Of a stretch of 64,000 nucleotides of DNA, positions 43,038-52,421 are shown in pieces. The notes below the pieces were generated by a model that saw only the letters and a program-made list of their open reading frames with translations, was not told the origin of the DNA and made no database searches. Numbering within the stretch: the first letter of the stretch is position 1; each line of letters starts with the position of its first letter. The stretch comes from Arthrobacter sp. U41 (GTDB lineage Bacteria; Actinomycetota; Actinomycetes; Actinomycetales; Micrococcaceae). The DNA is taken from the NCBI RefSeq assembly GCF_007679325.1, contig NZ_VEGI01000001.1:1302001-1366000 (forward strand), written 5' to 3'. The translations under genes were made by a program, and so were the position numbers.

Positions 43038-44138
43038 TCAGCTGGCGCGGTCCACCACGGCCAGCGCGAAGTTGGTCAGAGAGTCCTTCACCACGCCCTC
43101 GGGCAGCGGCGCGAGGGCGGCAATGGCCTCATCGGCCCAGGCGCGTGCCACCACCCAGGACTCCGCCGTCACGGGGTGCTCGCGGAGACCGGCGACAGCG
43201 GCAGCAAGGGCCTCATCGGAGCTGAGATCCCCGTCGATCAGTTTCAGGAGTTCGACGGCGGACGCGTCGCCGTCGTCGGCCCTCTTGCGCAGCAGCAGCA
43301 CGGGCAGCGTCGGCACACCCTCTCGCAGGTCGGTGCCCGGGGATTTGCCGGACTTGACCTTGACGCCGGTGACGTCGATGACGTCGTCGGCAAGCTGGAA
43401 GGCGACGCCCACCTTTTCGCCGTACTCGACCAGCATCGGCTCGTAGGCTTCGTCGGCGCCGGAGAAGATCGCGCCAAGCTGTCCGGACGCCGCGACGAGC
43501 GAACCCGTCTTGTCGGCGATGACGGACAGGTAGTGCTCCACCGGGTCCTCATCCGGGCGCGGCCCCACGGTTTCGTGCAGCTGGCCCAGGCACAGCCGCT
43601 CAAAGGTGCGGGCCTGGATGCCGAGCGCACGGGAACCGAGTTCCGAAACCAGGATGGAGGCCCGGGCAAAGATCAGGTCGCCTGTCAGGACGGCGACGGA
43701 GTTTCCCCAGACCTCGTGCGCTGTGGGGGCGCCCCGGCGGAACGGCGCGGAGTCCATCACGTCGTCGTGATAGAGCGTCGCCAGATGCGTCAGTTCGACG
43801 ACGACGGCGGCCTGCACCACGGCGGGCAGCGAGGCGTCGCCCAGGTGGGCGCAGAGCAGTGTCAGGAGAGGACGGATGCGCTTGCCGCCGGCCTCCACGA
43901 GGTGGCGCGACGTCGCGTCAGCCAGCGGATCCGAGTTGGCGATGGCTTCGCGCAGCTTCTTCTCCACCCGCGCCAGGTTGGTGGTGATCGCGGGCCCCAG
44001 TTCGGGATCCCCCGCGATCGCCGCGAAGCCGGCCGGCAACTGCAGGCCGGTGGCGATGGCGGTGGTGTTCAGGTCGGGTTCAGAGCTCGGCAGGCCGTGT
44101 CCGGCGTGCGTCCAGCTTTGGTCTGCGGAGTTGGTCAC
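43038..44138 (-). CDS. Long-chain polyprenyl diphosphate synthase
   Basis: 366 residues from GTG 44138 (AGGG eight bases upstream). First aspartate-rich motif is LYHDDVMD, second is FQLADDVID, with GGKRIRP in the substrate-binding region, all diagnostic for trans-isoprenyl diphosphate synthases. It is the last gene of menG-menJ-synthase, so it most likely makes the octa- or nonaprenyl tail of menaquinone, though chain length cannot be read safely. It starts 9 bp after the reductase stop. Confidence 0.94.
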   Translation of the reverse strand: MTNSADQSWTHAGHGLPSSEPDLNTTAIATGLQLPAGFAAIAGDPELGPAITTNLARVEKKLREAIANSDPLADATSRHLVEAGGKRIRPLLTLLCAHLGDASLPAVVQAAVVVELTHLATLYHDDVMDSAPFRRGAPTAHEVWGNSVAVLTGDLIFARASILVSELGSRALGIQARTFERLCLGQLHETVGPRPDEDPVEHYLSVIADKTGSLVAASGQLGAIFSGADEAYEPMLVEYGEKVGVAFQLADDVIDVTGVKVKSGKSPGTDLREGVPTLPVLLLRKRADDGDASAVELLKLIDGDLSSDEALAAAVAGLREHPVTAESWVVARAWADEAIAALAPLPEGVVKDSLTNFALAVVDRAS

Positions 44139-44147
44139 GGGTTAACC

Positions 44148-45557
44148 CTAACTTTTTGTTGCGGAAACCGCGGAGTTGGCGCCGGACTGCGACGACGCGT
44201 CGGCGTCGGACGCAGCATGGGTGGGCACAGCTTGGCTGGGCACAGCTGCATTGGACGGGGCCGTCTTGGGCAGGGCCTGGTTGGACGTCGCCGGGACCAG
44301 CGATTCCAGCACCCGGATGACGCGGTCCTCGAAGCCCTTGGCCGCGGGGTCGGTCAGGTTGGCCAGCAACCGCACCACGAACCGCATGAGTACAGGGATG
44401 GGCATGCCCGTCCGGAGCGCCAGTTTCATCACGGCCGGCTTGCCGATCAGTGCGGCGAACGCGCGGCCCAGGGTGAAGTGTGAGCCCCACTGGTCCCGCA
44501 CGTAGTCCGCGTACCGGGAGAGGTGTGCATCGGCGTCGGCCCTGGTCCAACCGGCTGACGCCGAGCGGGCGGCGCCGTCGATGATGAATTCGGCGGCGAA
44601 GCGGGCGGACTCCATGGCATAGGAGATGCCCTCGCCGTTGAACGGGGAGACCATACCGCCGGCGTCGCCGAGCAGCAGCAGCCCCGGCGAATAGTGCGGC
44701 GTGCGGTTGAAGCCCATGGGCAGCGCGGCGCCGCGGATCTCGCCGACCTGGTTCTCCGGGGTGAAGCCCCACTCGGAGGGCATGCCGGCAGTCCATTCGC
44801 GCAGGACCTGCTTGTAGTCCAGCTTGCCGAATTCCTTGGACGAGTTCAGGATGCCGAGGCCCACATTGGAGGTGCCGTCGCCGACGCCGAAAACCCAGCC
44901 GTAGCCGGGCAACAGCTTGCCGTCCCGGCCGGGGAGCTCCAGCCAGCCTTCCATCCAGTCGTCGTCGTGCCGCGGGCTGGTGAAATAGGTGCGGACGGCG
45001 ACGCCGAGCGGCCGGTCATCGCGTTTGCGGATCCCCAGCGAGACGGCGGTGCGGGTCGAGTTTCCGTCCGCGGCGAGCACGACGTCGGCGGCGAAGTCAC
45101 GGGTTTCTCCGGTCTTGCGGCCGGACTCGTCCAGCAGGGCGGCGCGGACGCCCGTCACCCGGCCATCCTCGGAGTGCAGCGCCTCGGTGACGCTGTGCCG
45201 TTCCAGCACGACGGCGCCCGCAGACCGGGCGTGCCGGGCCAGTTCCTCATCGAAACCGAGCCGGGTCCGGATCAGCCCGTACTGCGGGAAGTCGGAGACC
45301 TCGGGCCAGGGCAGCTCGATGCTGCGGCCGCCGGCCAGCAGGCGCAGGCCCTTGTTGCGGCGCCAGCCCTCCGTTTCGGGGTGGGGCAGCCCAAGCTTCT
45401 GGATCTCCCGGACGGCGCGGGGGGTGAGCCCGTCGCCGCAGACCTTTTCGCGCGGGAAGCTGGTCTTTTCCAGCACCGTGACATCGATGCCTGCGTTGGC
45501 CAGGTAGTAAGCGGCAGTGGACCCGGCCGGACCGGCTCCGACGATCAGTACTTTCAC
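44148..45557 (-). CDS. Geranylgeranyl reductase family FAD protein, probable menaquinone reductase MenJ
   Basis: 469 residues. FAD motif MKVLIVGAGPAGSTAAYYLA, FPREKVCGDGLTPRAV near 42 and GLLLLGDAGGMVSPFNGEG near 300 mark the geranylgeranyl reductase family. In mycobacteria MenJ saturates one isoprene unit of menaquinone. The placement between menG and the polyprenyl synthase supports that role. The last ~45 residues are a Ser/Ala/Gln/Pro-rich low-complexity tail (TSNQALPKTAPSNAAVPSQ) not expected in the family. Confidence 0.9.
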   Translation of the reverse strand: MKVLIVGAGPAGSTAAYYLANAGIDVTVLEKTSFPREKVCGDGLTPRAVREIQKLGLPHPETEGWRRNKGLRLLAGGRSIELPWPEVSDFPQYGLIRTRLGFDEELARHARSAGAVVLERHSVTEALHSEDGRVTGVRAALLDESGRKTGETRDFAADVVLAADGNSTRTAVSLGIRKRDDRPLGVAVRTYFTSPRHDDDWMEGWLELPGRDGKLLPGYGWVFGVGDGTSNVGLGILNSSKEFGKLDYKQVLREWTAGMPSEWGFTPENQVGEIRGAALPMGFNRTPHYSPGLLLLGDAGGMVSPFNGEGISYAMESARFAAEFIIDGAARSASAGWTRADADAHLSRYADYVRDQWGSHFTLGRAFAALIGKPAVMKLALRTGMPIPVLMRFVVRLLANLTDPAAKGFEDRVIRVLESLVPATSNQALPKTAPSNAAVPSQAVPTHAASDADASSQSGANSAVSATKS

Positions 45558-45569
45558 GGCGGCGGTGGA

Positions 45570-46358
45570 CTAACGCGCGGGCCGGGTGATGTTGCGTCGC
45601 AGCTTCGCCACCGGTCCGGTGTGGGCTGCCAGTGCCTTCGCGCCCGCGGCGGGGCCGGACTCCGCGCCGGGCTTGACGGCGCGGTGCACGGCAACAATAC
45701 CGCCGCTGAGGTTCCGGTACGTGACGGAGTCCCAGCCGGCTTCCTGCAGCCAGGCCGCCAGGTGGTCCTGGTCCGGCCAGGCGCGGATGGACTCGGCGAG
45801 GTACACGTAGGCGTCCGGGTTGGAGGAGACCTTGACGGCGATCGCGGGCAGCGCACGCATGAGGTACTCGGTGTACATGGTCCGCCAGAGCGGCACCACG
45901 GGCTGGGAGAACTCGGCAATGACCAGCTTGCCGCCCGGCTTGGTGACCCGCAGCATCTCGGCGAGGGCCTTCTTCGGCTCGTTGACGTTGCGCAGGCCGA
46001 AGGAGATGGTGCTGGCATCAAAGGTGTTGTCCGCGAACGGCAGGCGGGTGGCGTCACCGGCGATGAAGTCGATGTCCGGCCGGCGCCGCTTGCCGACCTT
46101 GAGCATGCCGAGCGAGAAGTCGCAGGCGACCACGTCGATGCCGGCGTCGGCATACGGTTCGCTGGAGGTACCCGTGCCGGCGGCCAGGTCAAGGACCCGC
46201 TGGCCCGCTTTCACATCCATGGCTTCGACCACGACCTTGCGCCAACGCCGCGTCTGCCCCATGGACAGGACATCGTTGACGACGTCGTATTTGGGGGCGA
46301 CGTCGTCAAACATGGTGGCTACTTCGTCCGGACGCTTATCCAAGGATGCTCGGTTCAC
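45570..46358 (-). CDS. menG: Demethylmenaquinone methyltransferase
   Basis: 262 residues from GTG 46358. UbiE/MenG blocks: [26 protein letters not shown]-binding [12 protein letters not shown], and [24 protein letters not shown]. It methylates demethylmenaquinone in the final step. The first gene of a three-gene unit with the MenJ-like reductase 12 bp downstream. It is divergent from menF with an 87-bp gap, so both promoters are close together. A ~30-residue Ala/Gly-rich tail is present. Confidence 0.95.
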   Translation of the reverse strand: MNRASLDKRPDEVATMFDDVAPKYDVVNDVLSMGQTRRWRKVVVEAMDVKAGQRVLDLAAGTGTSSEPYADAGIDVVACDFSLGMLKVGKRRRPDIDFIAGDATRLPFADNTFDASTISFGLRNVNEPKKALAEMLRVTKPGGKLVIAEFSQPVVPLWRTMYTEYLMRALPAIAVKVSSNPDAYVYLAESIRAWPDQDHLAAWLQEAGWDSVTYRNLSGGIVAVHRAVKPGAESGPAAGAKALAAHTGPVAKLRRNITRPAR

Positions 46359-46445
46359 CCTGACATTGTCTCAAATGTTCGGCACACCCACGAACCATGC
46401 CCTGAGCAGGGAGTCCGGTGGGGGCGGGAGTAGTGTTATCTCACT

Positions 46446-47912
46446 ATGACCAGCGCGTTCCGTCCCAGAATTATCAAAACACTTACAGTGCCCCTCGATG
46501 CCGAATCATTCCCCGGGGGGCTGCCGTCGTTTCTGGTCCGTGACGATCTGCTGTGCTGGACCCGCCGCGAAGCGGGCCTGGTCGGTTTCGGCGAAGTGGC
46601 CCGGTTTACCGCCACGGGACCCGAGCGTTTCCTCGAGGCGGACATCTGGTGGCGGCATCTGGTCCTTGAGGCCGAGATTGCGGACGCGGTGGAACGGCCC
46701 GGCACCGGCCCGGTCGCGTTCGGTTCCTTCGCCTTCTCCAAAGCCTCCGCGCACGAGTCGCGGCTGATCGTCCCCGAAATCGTCGTGGGACTGCGCGACG
46801 GGAAGGCCTGGCTCACCCAGATGACGTTCGACGGCGGCGAACTCACCGAAGCGGGCGCGCGCGCCGCGCTGGACCGCTGGATTGACGACGCCGGTACCGG
46901 GGCCGGGGCCTCTGCCGCCCTGGCGGACGGCACCTTGATTGAGGGCTCCGGGACGGGCGCCGACCCGGCCGGGAATGGCCCCGCTGTCAGTGCAGCCGGC
47001 AGTGCAGCCGGCACGACAACCGTCCAGGCGGGCCGCGCCGTCGTCCGCCCCCTGCCGCTGGCTGCCGGGGCTACGCTGCACACCGGCTCGCTGAGCGAGG
47101 ACGGCTGGATGGCCGCCGTCGCGTCCGGGGTCGAAGAGATCCGGACCGGCGCGCTGGAGAAACTGGTGCTGGCGCGGGACATCGTGGCGACCCTGCCCAC
47201 CGGCGTCAACGCTGCGCAGGTGCTGCGCGAGCTGTCCGCGCGGTACCGCGAATGCTGGACCTACGGCGTCGACGGACTGGTGGGCGCCACGCCGGAAATG
47301 CTGATCCAGGTGGAGGGCCGCACGGCACAGGCCCGCGTGCTGGCCGGCACGCTGGACCGCCGCGACGCCGACGGCATGGCCGGCTCGCCGCTGGAGTTCG
47401 CGGAGCGGGTGCTGGCGGGGTCCGAAAAGCAGCGGCACGAACACGACATCGCCATCCAGTCCCTGACCACGCAGCTGGCGCCGTTCTCGGAAGCGATGAA
47501 CGCGCACAGCGAACCCTTCATCCTGGAGCTGCCCAACGTCTGGCACCTCGCCTCGGACGTGAAGGCCGAGCTGACCGAGGTGGAGGGCCATGTCCCCACG
47601 TGCCTCGCGCTGATCAACGCCCTCCATCCCACGGCAGCGGTCTGCGGCACACCCACTTCGGTGGCCGGCGCCCTGATCCGCAAACTGGAGCACCTGGACC
47701 GCGGACCCTACGCCGGACCGGTCGGCTGGCTCGACGCTGCCGGCAACGGGGAATGGGGCATCGCGCTGCGCGGCGCCGTCATCGAGTCGCCGACCACCGT
47801 GCGGCTCTATGCCGGCTGCGGCGTCGTCGAGGGCTCCGTCCCGGAAGCTGAGCTCGCGGAGACGTGGGCGAAGTTCCGGCCGATGCTGGAGTCCCTCGGC
47901 ATCAACAGCTAG
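46446..47912 (+). CDS. menF: Isochorismate synthase
   Basis: 488 residues. Chorismate-binding domain with LEKLVLARDIVA, VGATPEMLI, RVLAGTLDRR, EKQRHEHDIAIQSL, HPTAAVCGTP and DRGPYAGPVGW. It turns chorismate into isochorismate to begin menaquinone synthesis. An Ala/Gly/Thr-rich linker of about 60 residues (GAGASAALADG to GTTTVQAG) splits the N-terminal half from the catalytic domain and is longer than in most homologues. The ATG follows TAGTGTTATCTCACT with no ribosome site, so the leader is short or absent. Confidence 0.93.
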   Translation: MTSAFRPRIIKTLTVPLDAESFPGGLPSFLVRDDLLCWTRREAGLVGFGEVARFTATGPERFLEADIWWRHLVLEAEIADAVERPGTGPVAFGSFAFSKASAHESRLIVPEIVVGLRDGKAWLTQMTFDGGELTEAGARAALDRWIDDAGTGAGASAALADGTLIEGSGTGADPAGNGPAVSAAGSAAGTTTVQAGRAVVRPLPLAAGATLHTGSLSEDGWMAAVASGVEEIRTGALEKLVLARDIVATLPTGVNAAQVLRELSARYRECWTYGVDGLVGATPEMLIQVEGRTAQARVLAGTLDRRDADGMAGSPLEFAERVLAGSEKQRHEHDIAIQSLTTQLAPFSEAMNAHSEPFILELPNVWHLASDVKAELTEVEGHVPTCLALINALHPTAAVCGTPTSVAGALIRKLEHLDRGPYAGPVGWLDAAGNGEWGIALRGAVIESPTTVRLYAGCGVVEGSVPEAELAETWAKFRPMLESLGINS

Positions 47913-47981
47913 AGTCCGGGATAGGAGACATGTTCCGGCCGTTTCACCTTGCGCTAGTCTCGACAATAGTTATCCAATGGT

Positions 47982-47994
47982 GAAACTAAGTTTC
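47982..47994 (+). promoter_or_regulatory. Small inverted repeat upstream of the ABC transporter
   Basis: GAAAC-TAA-GTTTC, about 90 bp before the substrate-binding protein gene. The AT-rich region after it (GATACACTATAAG near 48018-48030) is promoter-like. Operator role is a guess. Confidence 0.25.
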
Positions 47995-48085
47995 CTGTGA
48001 TGCACATCTCGTATTCGGCGATACACTATAAGCCGACTAAGTCACGCCTGCTCCTGCAACAACCTGCAACAAAAGGGAAGAAACC

Positions 48086-48889
48086 ATGCAGCTCAAGCCC
48101 CTCGCCTCGGCAAAGTTGGCCGCTAAGGCAGCCGCAATCCTCGCCGCCGGCGCTCTCACGCTCACGGCCTGTGGTGGCAGTTCCACCCCCGCAGCCACCT
48201 CCGAGGGCGGCGTGCAGCTCATCAACGCCGGCAAGCTGACCGTTTGCTCGGACGTTCCCTACGAGCCGTTCGAATTCCAGAAGGACGGCAAGATCGTCGG
48301 CTTCGACATGGACATCGCAGCCGAGGTGGCCAAGGACCTGAAGGCCGAACTCAACGTTGTGGACAGCTCCTTCGAGGCCATCGAGACCGGCACCGCCCTG
48401 ACCCAGTGCGACGTCTCCATCTCCTCCGTCTCCATTACGGACACCCGCAAGTCGGTCATGGACTTCTCTGACCCGTACATGGACGACGACCTGACCCTCG
48501 TGGCCAGCGAGGCTTCCGGAATCACGGACCTGGAGAGCGCCAAGGGCAAGAAGGTGGGCGTCCAGCAGGCGACCACCGGCGCCAAGTACGCCGCCGAGAA
48601 GGGCCTCGACGCCCAGCAGTTCGAGGACTCCGGCCTCCTGATCCAGGCCCTCCAGGCCGGCACCATTGATGCCGCCCTGGGCAACCAGTCCGTGCTCGCC
48701 TACGCCATCAAGGACGACACCAAGTTCAAGCGCGTGGAGAACTACACAACGGGCGAGCAGCTGGGTATCTCCATCAAAAAGGGCAACACCGCGATGGCCA
48801 CCCAGGTCAACAGCACGCTTAAGCGCCTGACCGATGACGGCACCTTGAAGAAGTTCGAGACCACTTGGTTCGGCGAAGCCGCCAAGTAG
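48086..48889 (+). CDS. Amino acid ABC transporter substrate-binding lipoprotein
   Basis: 267 residues, with AAAGGGAAG upstream. The signal sequence ends with lipobox LTAC (about residue 29), giving a lipid-anchored protein. SBP family 3: LTVCSDVPYEPFEFQKDGKIVGFDMDIAAEV, SSFEAIETGTALTQCDVSIS, and FSDPYMDDDLTLV. It should bind a polar or acidic amino acid; specificity is not clear. A hairpin between this gene and the permease could give surplus binding protein, as usual for such systems. Confidence 0.93.
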   Translation: MQLKPLASAKLAAKAAAILAAGALTLTACGGSSTPAATSEGGVQLINAGKLTVCSDVPYEPFEFQKDGKIVGFDMDIAAEVAKDLKAELNVVDSSFEAIETGTALTQCDVSISSVSITDTRKSVMDFSDPYMDDDLTLVASEASGITDLESAKGKKVGVQQATTGAKYAAEKGLDAQQFEDSGLLIQALQAGTIDAALGNQSVLAYAIKDDTKFKRVENYTTGEQLGISIKKGNTAMATQVNSTLKRLTDDGTLKKFETTWFGEAAK

Positions 48890-48918
48890 CCAGCCCCCGG
48901 CCTGAGACCTACGCAGTT

Positions 48919-48958
48919 GAGGCCCCGTACCGCTGTAGAACAGTCCGTACGGGGCCTC
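48919..48958 (+). terminator. Attenuator hairpin between binding protein and permease genes
   Basis: 12-bp perfect stem (GAGGCCCCGTAC and complement) with a 16-nt loop, inside the 97-bp gap of one operon. It probably reduces readthrough into, and protects mRNA upstream of, the permease gene. Confidence 0.65.
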
Positions 48959-48986
48959 ACGTGCGCGAAACGAATGTGAGAACACC

Positions 48987-49778
48987 ATGGCAATGACCGC
49001 ACGTCAACGAGCCAGAGTCAGCCTGTACGTCCAAGCCGGAATTTTTGTGGTGGCCGTGGTTGCCCTGATCCTGGCCACGGACTGGGAGACCATCAGCACC
49101 AGCGTCTTCAACTTCGGCAAGATCGGCCCGATGTTCCCGGACATCATCCTTGTGGGCCTCAAGAACACCCTCATCTACACGGCCCTCGGCTTCCTGGTGG
49201 GCCTGTCCGGCGGCCTGCTGCTGGCTCTGATGAAGCTCTCCTCCTTCCCGCTGTACCGGTGGCTGGCCACGGGCTACATCGAGTTCTTCCGCGGCATCCC
49301 GGCCCTGCTGGTCTTCATCGCCTTCGGCTACGGCGTCCCGCTGGCCTTTGGCGTCTCCTGGAACGTGACCGTGGTGGCCATGATCTCGCTGGGCATGGTG
49401 GCAGCCGCCTACATTGCCGAAACCCTGCGCGCCGGACTCCAGGCCGTGCCCAAGGGCCAGATGGAAGCCGCCCGCTCGCTGGGCATGCCCCAGTGGCGGG
49501 CCATGATCTCGATTGTCATCCCGCAGGCGTTCCGGATCGTCCTGCCGCCGCTGACCAACGAAGTCATCCTGCTGACCAAGGACTCCTCACTCATCTACGT
49601 GCTGGGCCTCACCGCCTCGCAGTACGAGCTGACGAAGTTCGGCCGCGACGGCATCTCCAGCCTGGGTGCGGGCCTCACGCCGCTGCTCGTGGCCGGTGCC
49701 TTGTATCTGGTGATCACCATCCCGCTGAGCCTCTTGGCCCGGAAGTTCGAAAGCCGCTCCGCGCGGACGAAGCGATAG
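48987..49778 (+). CDS. Amino acid ABC transporter permease
   Basis: 263 residues, five or more helices. HisM/GlnP family features: [53 protein letters not shown] and [18 protein letters not shown]. It forms the membrane channel of the importer with the ATPase that follows 11 bp later. Confidence 0.94.
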   Translation: MAMTARQRARVSLYVQAGIFVVAVVALILATDWETISTSVFNFGKIGPMFPDIILVGLKNTLIYTALGFLVGLSGGLLLALMKLSSFPLYRWLATGYIEFFRGIPALLVFIAFGYGVPLAFGVSWNVTVVAMISLGMVAAAYIAETLRAGLQAVPKGQMEAARSLGMPQWRAMISIVIPQAFRIVLPPLTNEVILLTKDSSLIYVLGLTASQYELTKFGRDGISSLGAGLTPLLVAGALYLVITIPLSLLARKFESRSARTKR

Positions 49779-49789
49779 GCAGGACAGTC

Positions 49790-50593
49790 ATGAACGACGT
49801 CGTACAGAACGCCGATGACCGCAGCGGGGCCGTGAAGGCCGCCGGCGTGGCCATCACGGATCTCCGTAAGTCCTACGGATCCAACGAAGTACTTAAGGGC
49901 ATCAGCCTCGAGGTCAAGCCCGGCGAGGTGGTGTGCCTGATCGGGCCCTCCGGCTCCGGCAAGTCCACCCTGCTCCGCTGCGTCAACCTGCTGGAGCAGC
50001 CCAACGTGGGCAGCGTCCACGTGGGCGGCTTCGAGGCAACCGACCCGGATGTGGACATCGACAAGATGCGCCGCAAGGTGGGCATGGTCTTCCAGCAGTT
50101 CAACCTCTTCCCGCACCTCAGCGCCCTGGGCAACTGCACCATCGCGCAGACCAAGGTGCTCAAGCGCAGCCAGGCGGACGCCTCCGCCGTGGCGATGCGG
50201 AATCTGGAGCGGGTGGGCCTCGGACACCTTGCCGACCGTTACCCTGACCAGCTCTCCGGCGGCCAGCAGCAGCGCGTGGCCATTGCCCGAGCGCTCAGCA
50301 TGGACCCCGAGCTGATGCTGTTCGACGAGCCCACCTCGGCCCTGGACCCTGAGACTGTGGGCGACGTGCTGGCCGTCATGAGGAAGTTGGCCCAGGAGGG
50401 CATGACCATGCTGGTGGTGACCCACGAGATGGGCTTCGCCCGCGAGGTGGCCGACCGTGTGGTGTTCATGGACGGCGGCGTGGTCGTGGAGGAAGGCGTG
50501 GCCGAGCAGGTCATCAGCGCCCCCACGCATAACCGCACCAAGGAATTCCTCCGCCGGGTACTCGACCCGACGCACATCGACATCGCGGAGTAG
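49790..50593 (+). CDS. Amino acid ABC transporter ATP-binding protein
   Basis: 267 residues from ATG 49790 with AGGA six bases upstream; the reading frame is open from 49259 but that is a shadow of the permease. Walker [19 protein letters not shown], signature [15 protein letters not shown], Walker [15 protein letters not shown] and switch [16 protein letters not shown] identify the polar amino acid (GlnQ/HisP) group. Last gene of the operon; a very strong hairpin follows. Confidence 0.95.
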   Translation: MNDVVQNADDRSGAVKAAGVAITDLRKSYGSNEVLKGISLEVKPGEVVCLIGPSGSGKSTLLRCVNLLEQPNVGSVHVGGFEATDPDVDIDKMRRKVGMVFQQFNLFPHLSALGNCTIAQTKVLKRSQADASAVAMRNLERVGLGHLADRYPDQLSGGQQQRVAIARALSMDPELMLFDEPTSALDPETVGDVLAVMRKLAQEGMTMLVVTHEMGFAREVADRVVFMDGGVVVEEGVAEQVISAPTHNRTKEFLRRVLDPTHIDIAE

Positions 50594-50634
50594 CTTCCCG
50601 CCCGCCTGCCCTGTGCGGCGGTTTCCGCCTGTTT

Positions 50635-50672
50635 CGGACAGCCGCTACGTGGATCCACGTAGCGGCTGTCCG
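50635..50672. terminator. Bidirectional terminator between ABC operon and menD
   Basis: An 18-bp perfect stem (CGGACAGCCGCTACGTGG and complement) separated by only two bases. It lies between convergent genes and is followed by TTTCC on the plus strand. Confidence 0.85.
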
Positions 50673-50699
50673 TTTCCGTAGCTGTTTCCCGGCGAGGGC

Positions 50700-52421
50700 C
50701 TATTCCGCGGCGAGGACTCCGGCCACGGCAGCGCCCACGGCGGCCCGGACACGCTGGTGCAGCTCCCGCAGCCCGTGCCGCTCCGTCCGCACCTCAATGA
50801 TGCTGCGCCCCTGCCACGGCTCCGCCAGCGCCGCGGCGAGCTCCGCCGTCGTGCTGACCGCACGGTGCGCGACGCCGTAGGCCGCCGCGAGGGCCGCGAG
50901 GTCCACGCTGTGCGGGGTGCCGAAGAGGCGTTCGACGGCGGTTCCGTAACGGCCCGCGGCCTCGACGGTGCCGTGTTCCAGCAGGCCGAAAATGGCCCCG
51001 CCGGCGTCATTGAGGACCACGATCCGCAGCGCGGGTTCCTCTTCGCCGGCGCCGAGCAGCAGTCCGCCGGCGTCGTGCAGGAACGTGACGTCGCCCAGCA
51101 GCACTGTGGTTTCCTGCCGGCCGCCCAGGGCGATGCCGGTGGCGGTGGCCAGGGTCCCGTCGATCCCGGAGAGGCCGCGGTTGGCGAAGACGACGGCGCC
51201 CGGCTCCGGGGTGGGTGCGCCGGCGAGGTCGACGTCGCGGATGCCGTTGGAGGAGCCGAGCACGAGCTGGCCGCGGGAATGTTCCCAGACGAGGGCGCCG
51301 ACTTCGGGCCCGGTGGCAGCGGCGGAGCCGGACAGGACCTGGTCAACGGCGTGCTGGGCGGCGGCCCCGGCCAGGAGCCAGGCATCCAGCCACGCCGCAG
51401 AGCCCCGGCCGGCAAACTCGGCGAGGTCGCCCAGGTTGTCGAGCGGGAGTTCGGTGCGGCGACCGGGCTCGTACCAGGCCACGGGTACCGGCTGGTACAG
51501 GGCGGAGGGGACAGCGGCGCGGGCCAGCAGGGCGCTCACCGGCCGGGAGAGCGTGGGCCGGCCGAAGAGGACCACGCGTTCGATCGGCTGCGCGGTCTCC
51601 GGACCGAACGCGTCGAGCAGAATCCGGTAGGGTCCCACCGCATTCGGCCCGAACCTTGCGTTGGAGGACGGCTCGGCGAGCAGCGGCAGGCCGTGGGCAC
51701 GGGCGAAGGCCTCGGCGACGGGGCCGGCGTCGTGCCCTGCGAGCACCACGGTGCGCCGTTCCGGCAGGCCGGGAGAGGCCGGCGGGAAATCGAGGGCCAG
51801 CGGGCCGCGGGGGGCGCGGTACACCCGGCGGCCGGACTCGGGCGGCAGCCTGTCGCCGGGGGCGGGAACCAAGGGGTCGCGGAAGGCCAGGTTGAGTTGA
51901 ACCGGACCGGGCGGGGTGTCCTCGAAGGCCCCGGTGGCGGCGCTGAGCGCGGTCTCGACGGCGCGCCGCGGGTCGCTGCCAGCGGGTACATCGGCGGCGA
52001 AGCGGACGTGTTCGCCGAACAGGTCAAGTTGCACCGTGGTCTGGTTGGCGCCGGTCCCCCGGAGTTCCTCGGGGCGGTCGGCGGAGACCACCACGAGCGG
52101 GACGGCGGCGTGATTGGCTTCCATCACAGCCGGCAGGAGATTCCCGACGGCGGTCCCGGAGGTGGTGAGGACGGCTGCGGGCGCGCCGGTGGCCAGGGCC
52201 AGCCCGAGGGCGGTGAAGCCGGCGTCCCGTTCATCGATCCGGACCAGCAGTTCGACCCGGCCGGCGGCGTCCGCCTCGGCCAGGGCGTAGGCCATCGGTG
52301 CGGAGCGCGACCCCGGTGCCACCACCACGTAGCGCACTCCTTCGAGCAGCAGGGCGGCGACGGCGATCCGCGCGGCATCCAGCGCGCTCAGCTCCTCCGC
52401 GTTCAGGTCCCCAGCGCTCAC
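50700..52421 (-). CDS. menD: SEPHCHC synthase (2-succinyl-5-enolpyruvyl-6-hydroxy-3-cyclohexene-1-carboxylate synthase)
   Basis: 573 residues from GTG 52421, which overlaps the argS stop as GTGA. Thiamine-diphosphate enzyme with VAPGSRSAPMAYAL, TTSGTAVGNLLPAVMEANHA and VSADRPEELRGTGANQT. It joins isochorismate and 2-oxoglutarate in menaquinone synthesis, following menF and preceding menC products. Coupling to argS is unusual, as the two have no metabolic link. The long upstream extension of the frame is argS in another phase. Confidence 0.94.
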   Translation of the reverse strand: MSAGDLNAEELSALDAARIAVAALLLEGVRYVVVAPGSRSAPMAYALAEADAAGRVELLVRIDERDAGFTALGLALATGAPAAVLTTSGTAVGNLLPAVMEANHAAVPLVVVSADRPEELRGTGANQTTVQLDLFGEHVRFAADVPAGSDPRRAVETALSAATGAFEDTPPGPVQLNLAFRDPLVPAPGDRLPPESGRRVYRAPRGPLALDFPPASPGLPERRTVVLAGHDAGPVAEAFARAHGLPLLAEPSSNARFGPNAVGPYRILLDAFGPETAQPIERVVLFGRPTLSRPVSALLARAAVPSALYQPVPVAWYEPGRRTELPLDNLGDLAEFAGRGSAAWLDAWLLAGAAAQHAVDQVLSGSAAATGPEVGALVWEHSRGQLVLGSSNGIRDVDLAGAPTPEPGAVVFANRGLSGIDGTLATATGIALGGRQETTVLLGDVTFLHDAGGLLLGAGEEEPALRIVVLNDAGGAIFGLLEHGTVEAAGRYGTAVERLFGTPHSVDLAALAAAYGVAHRAVSTTAELAAALAEPWQGRSIIEVRTERHGLRELHQRVRAAVGAAVAGVLAAE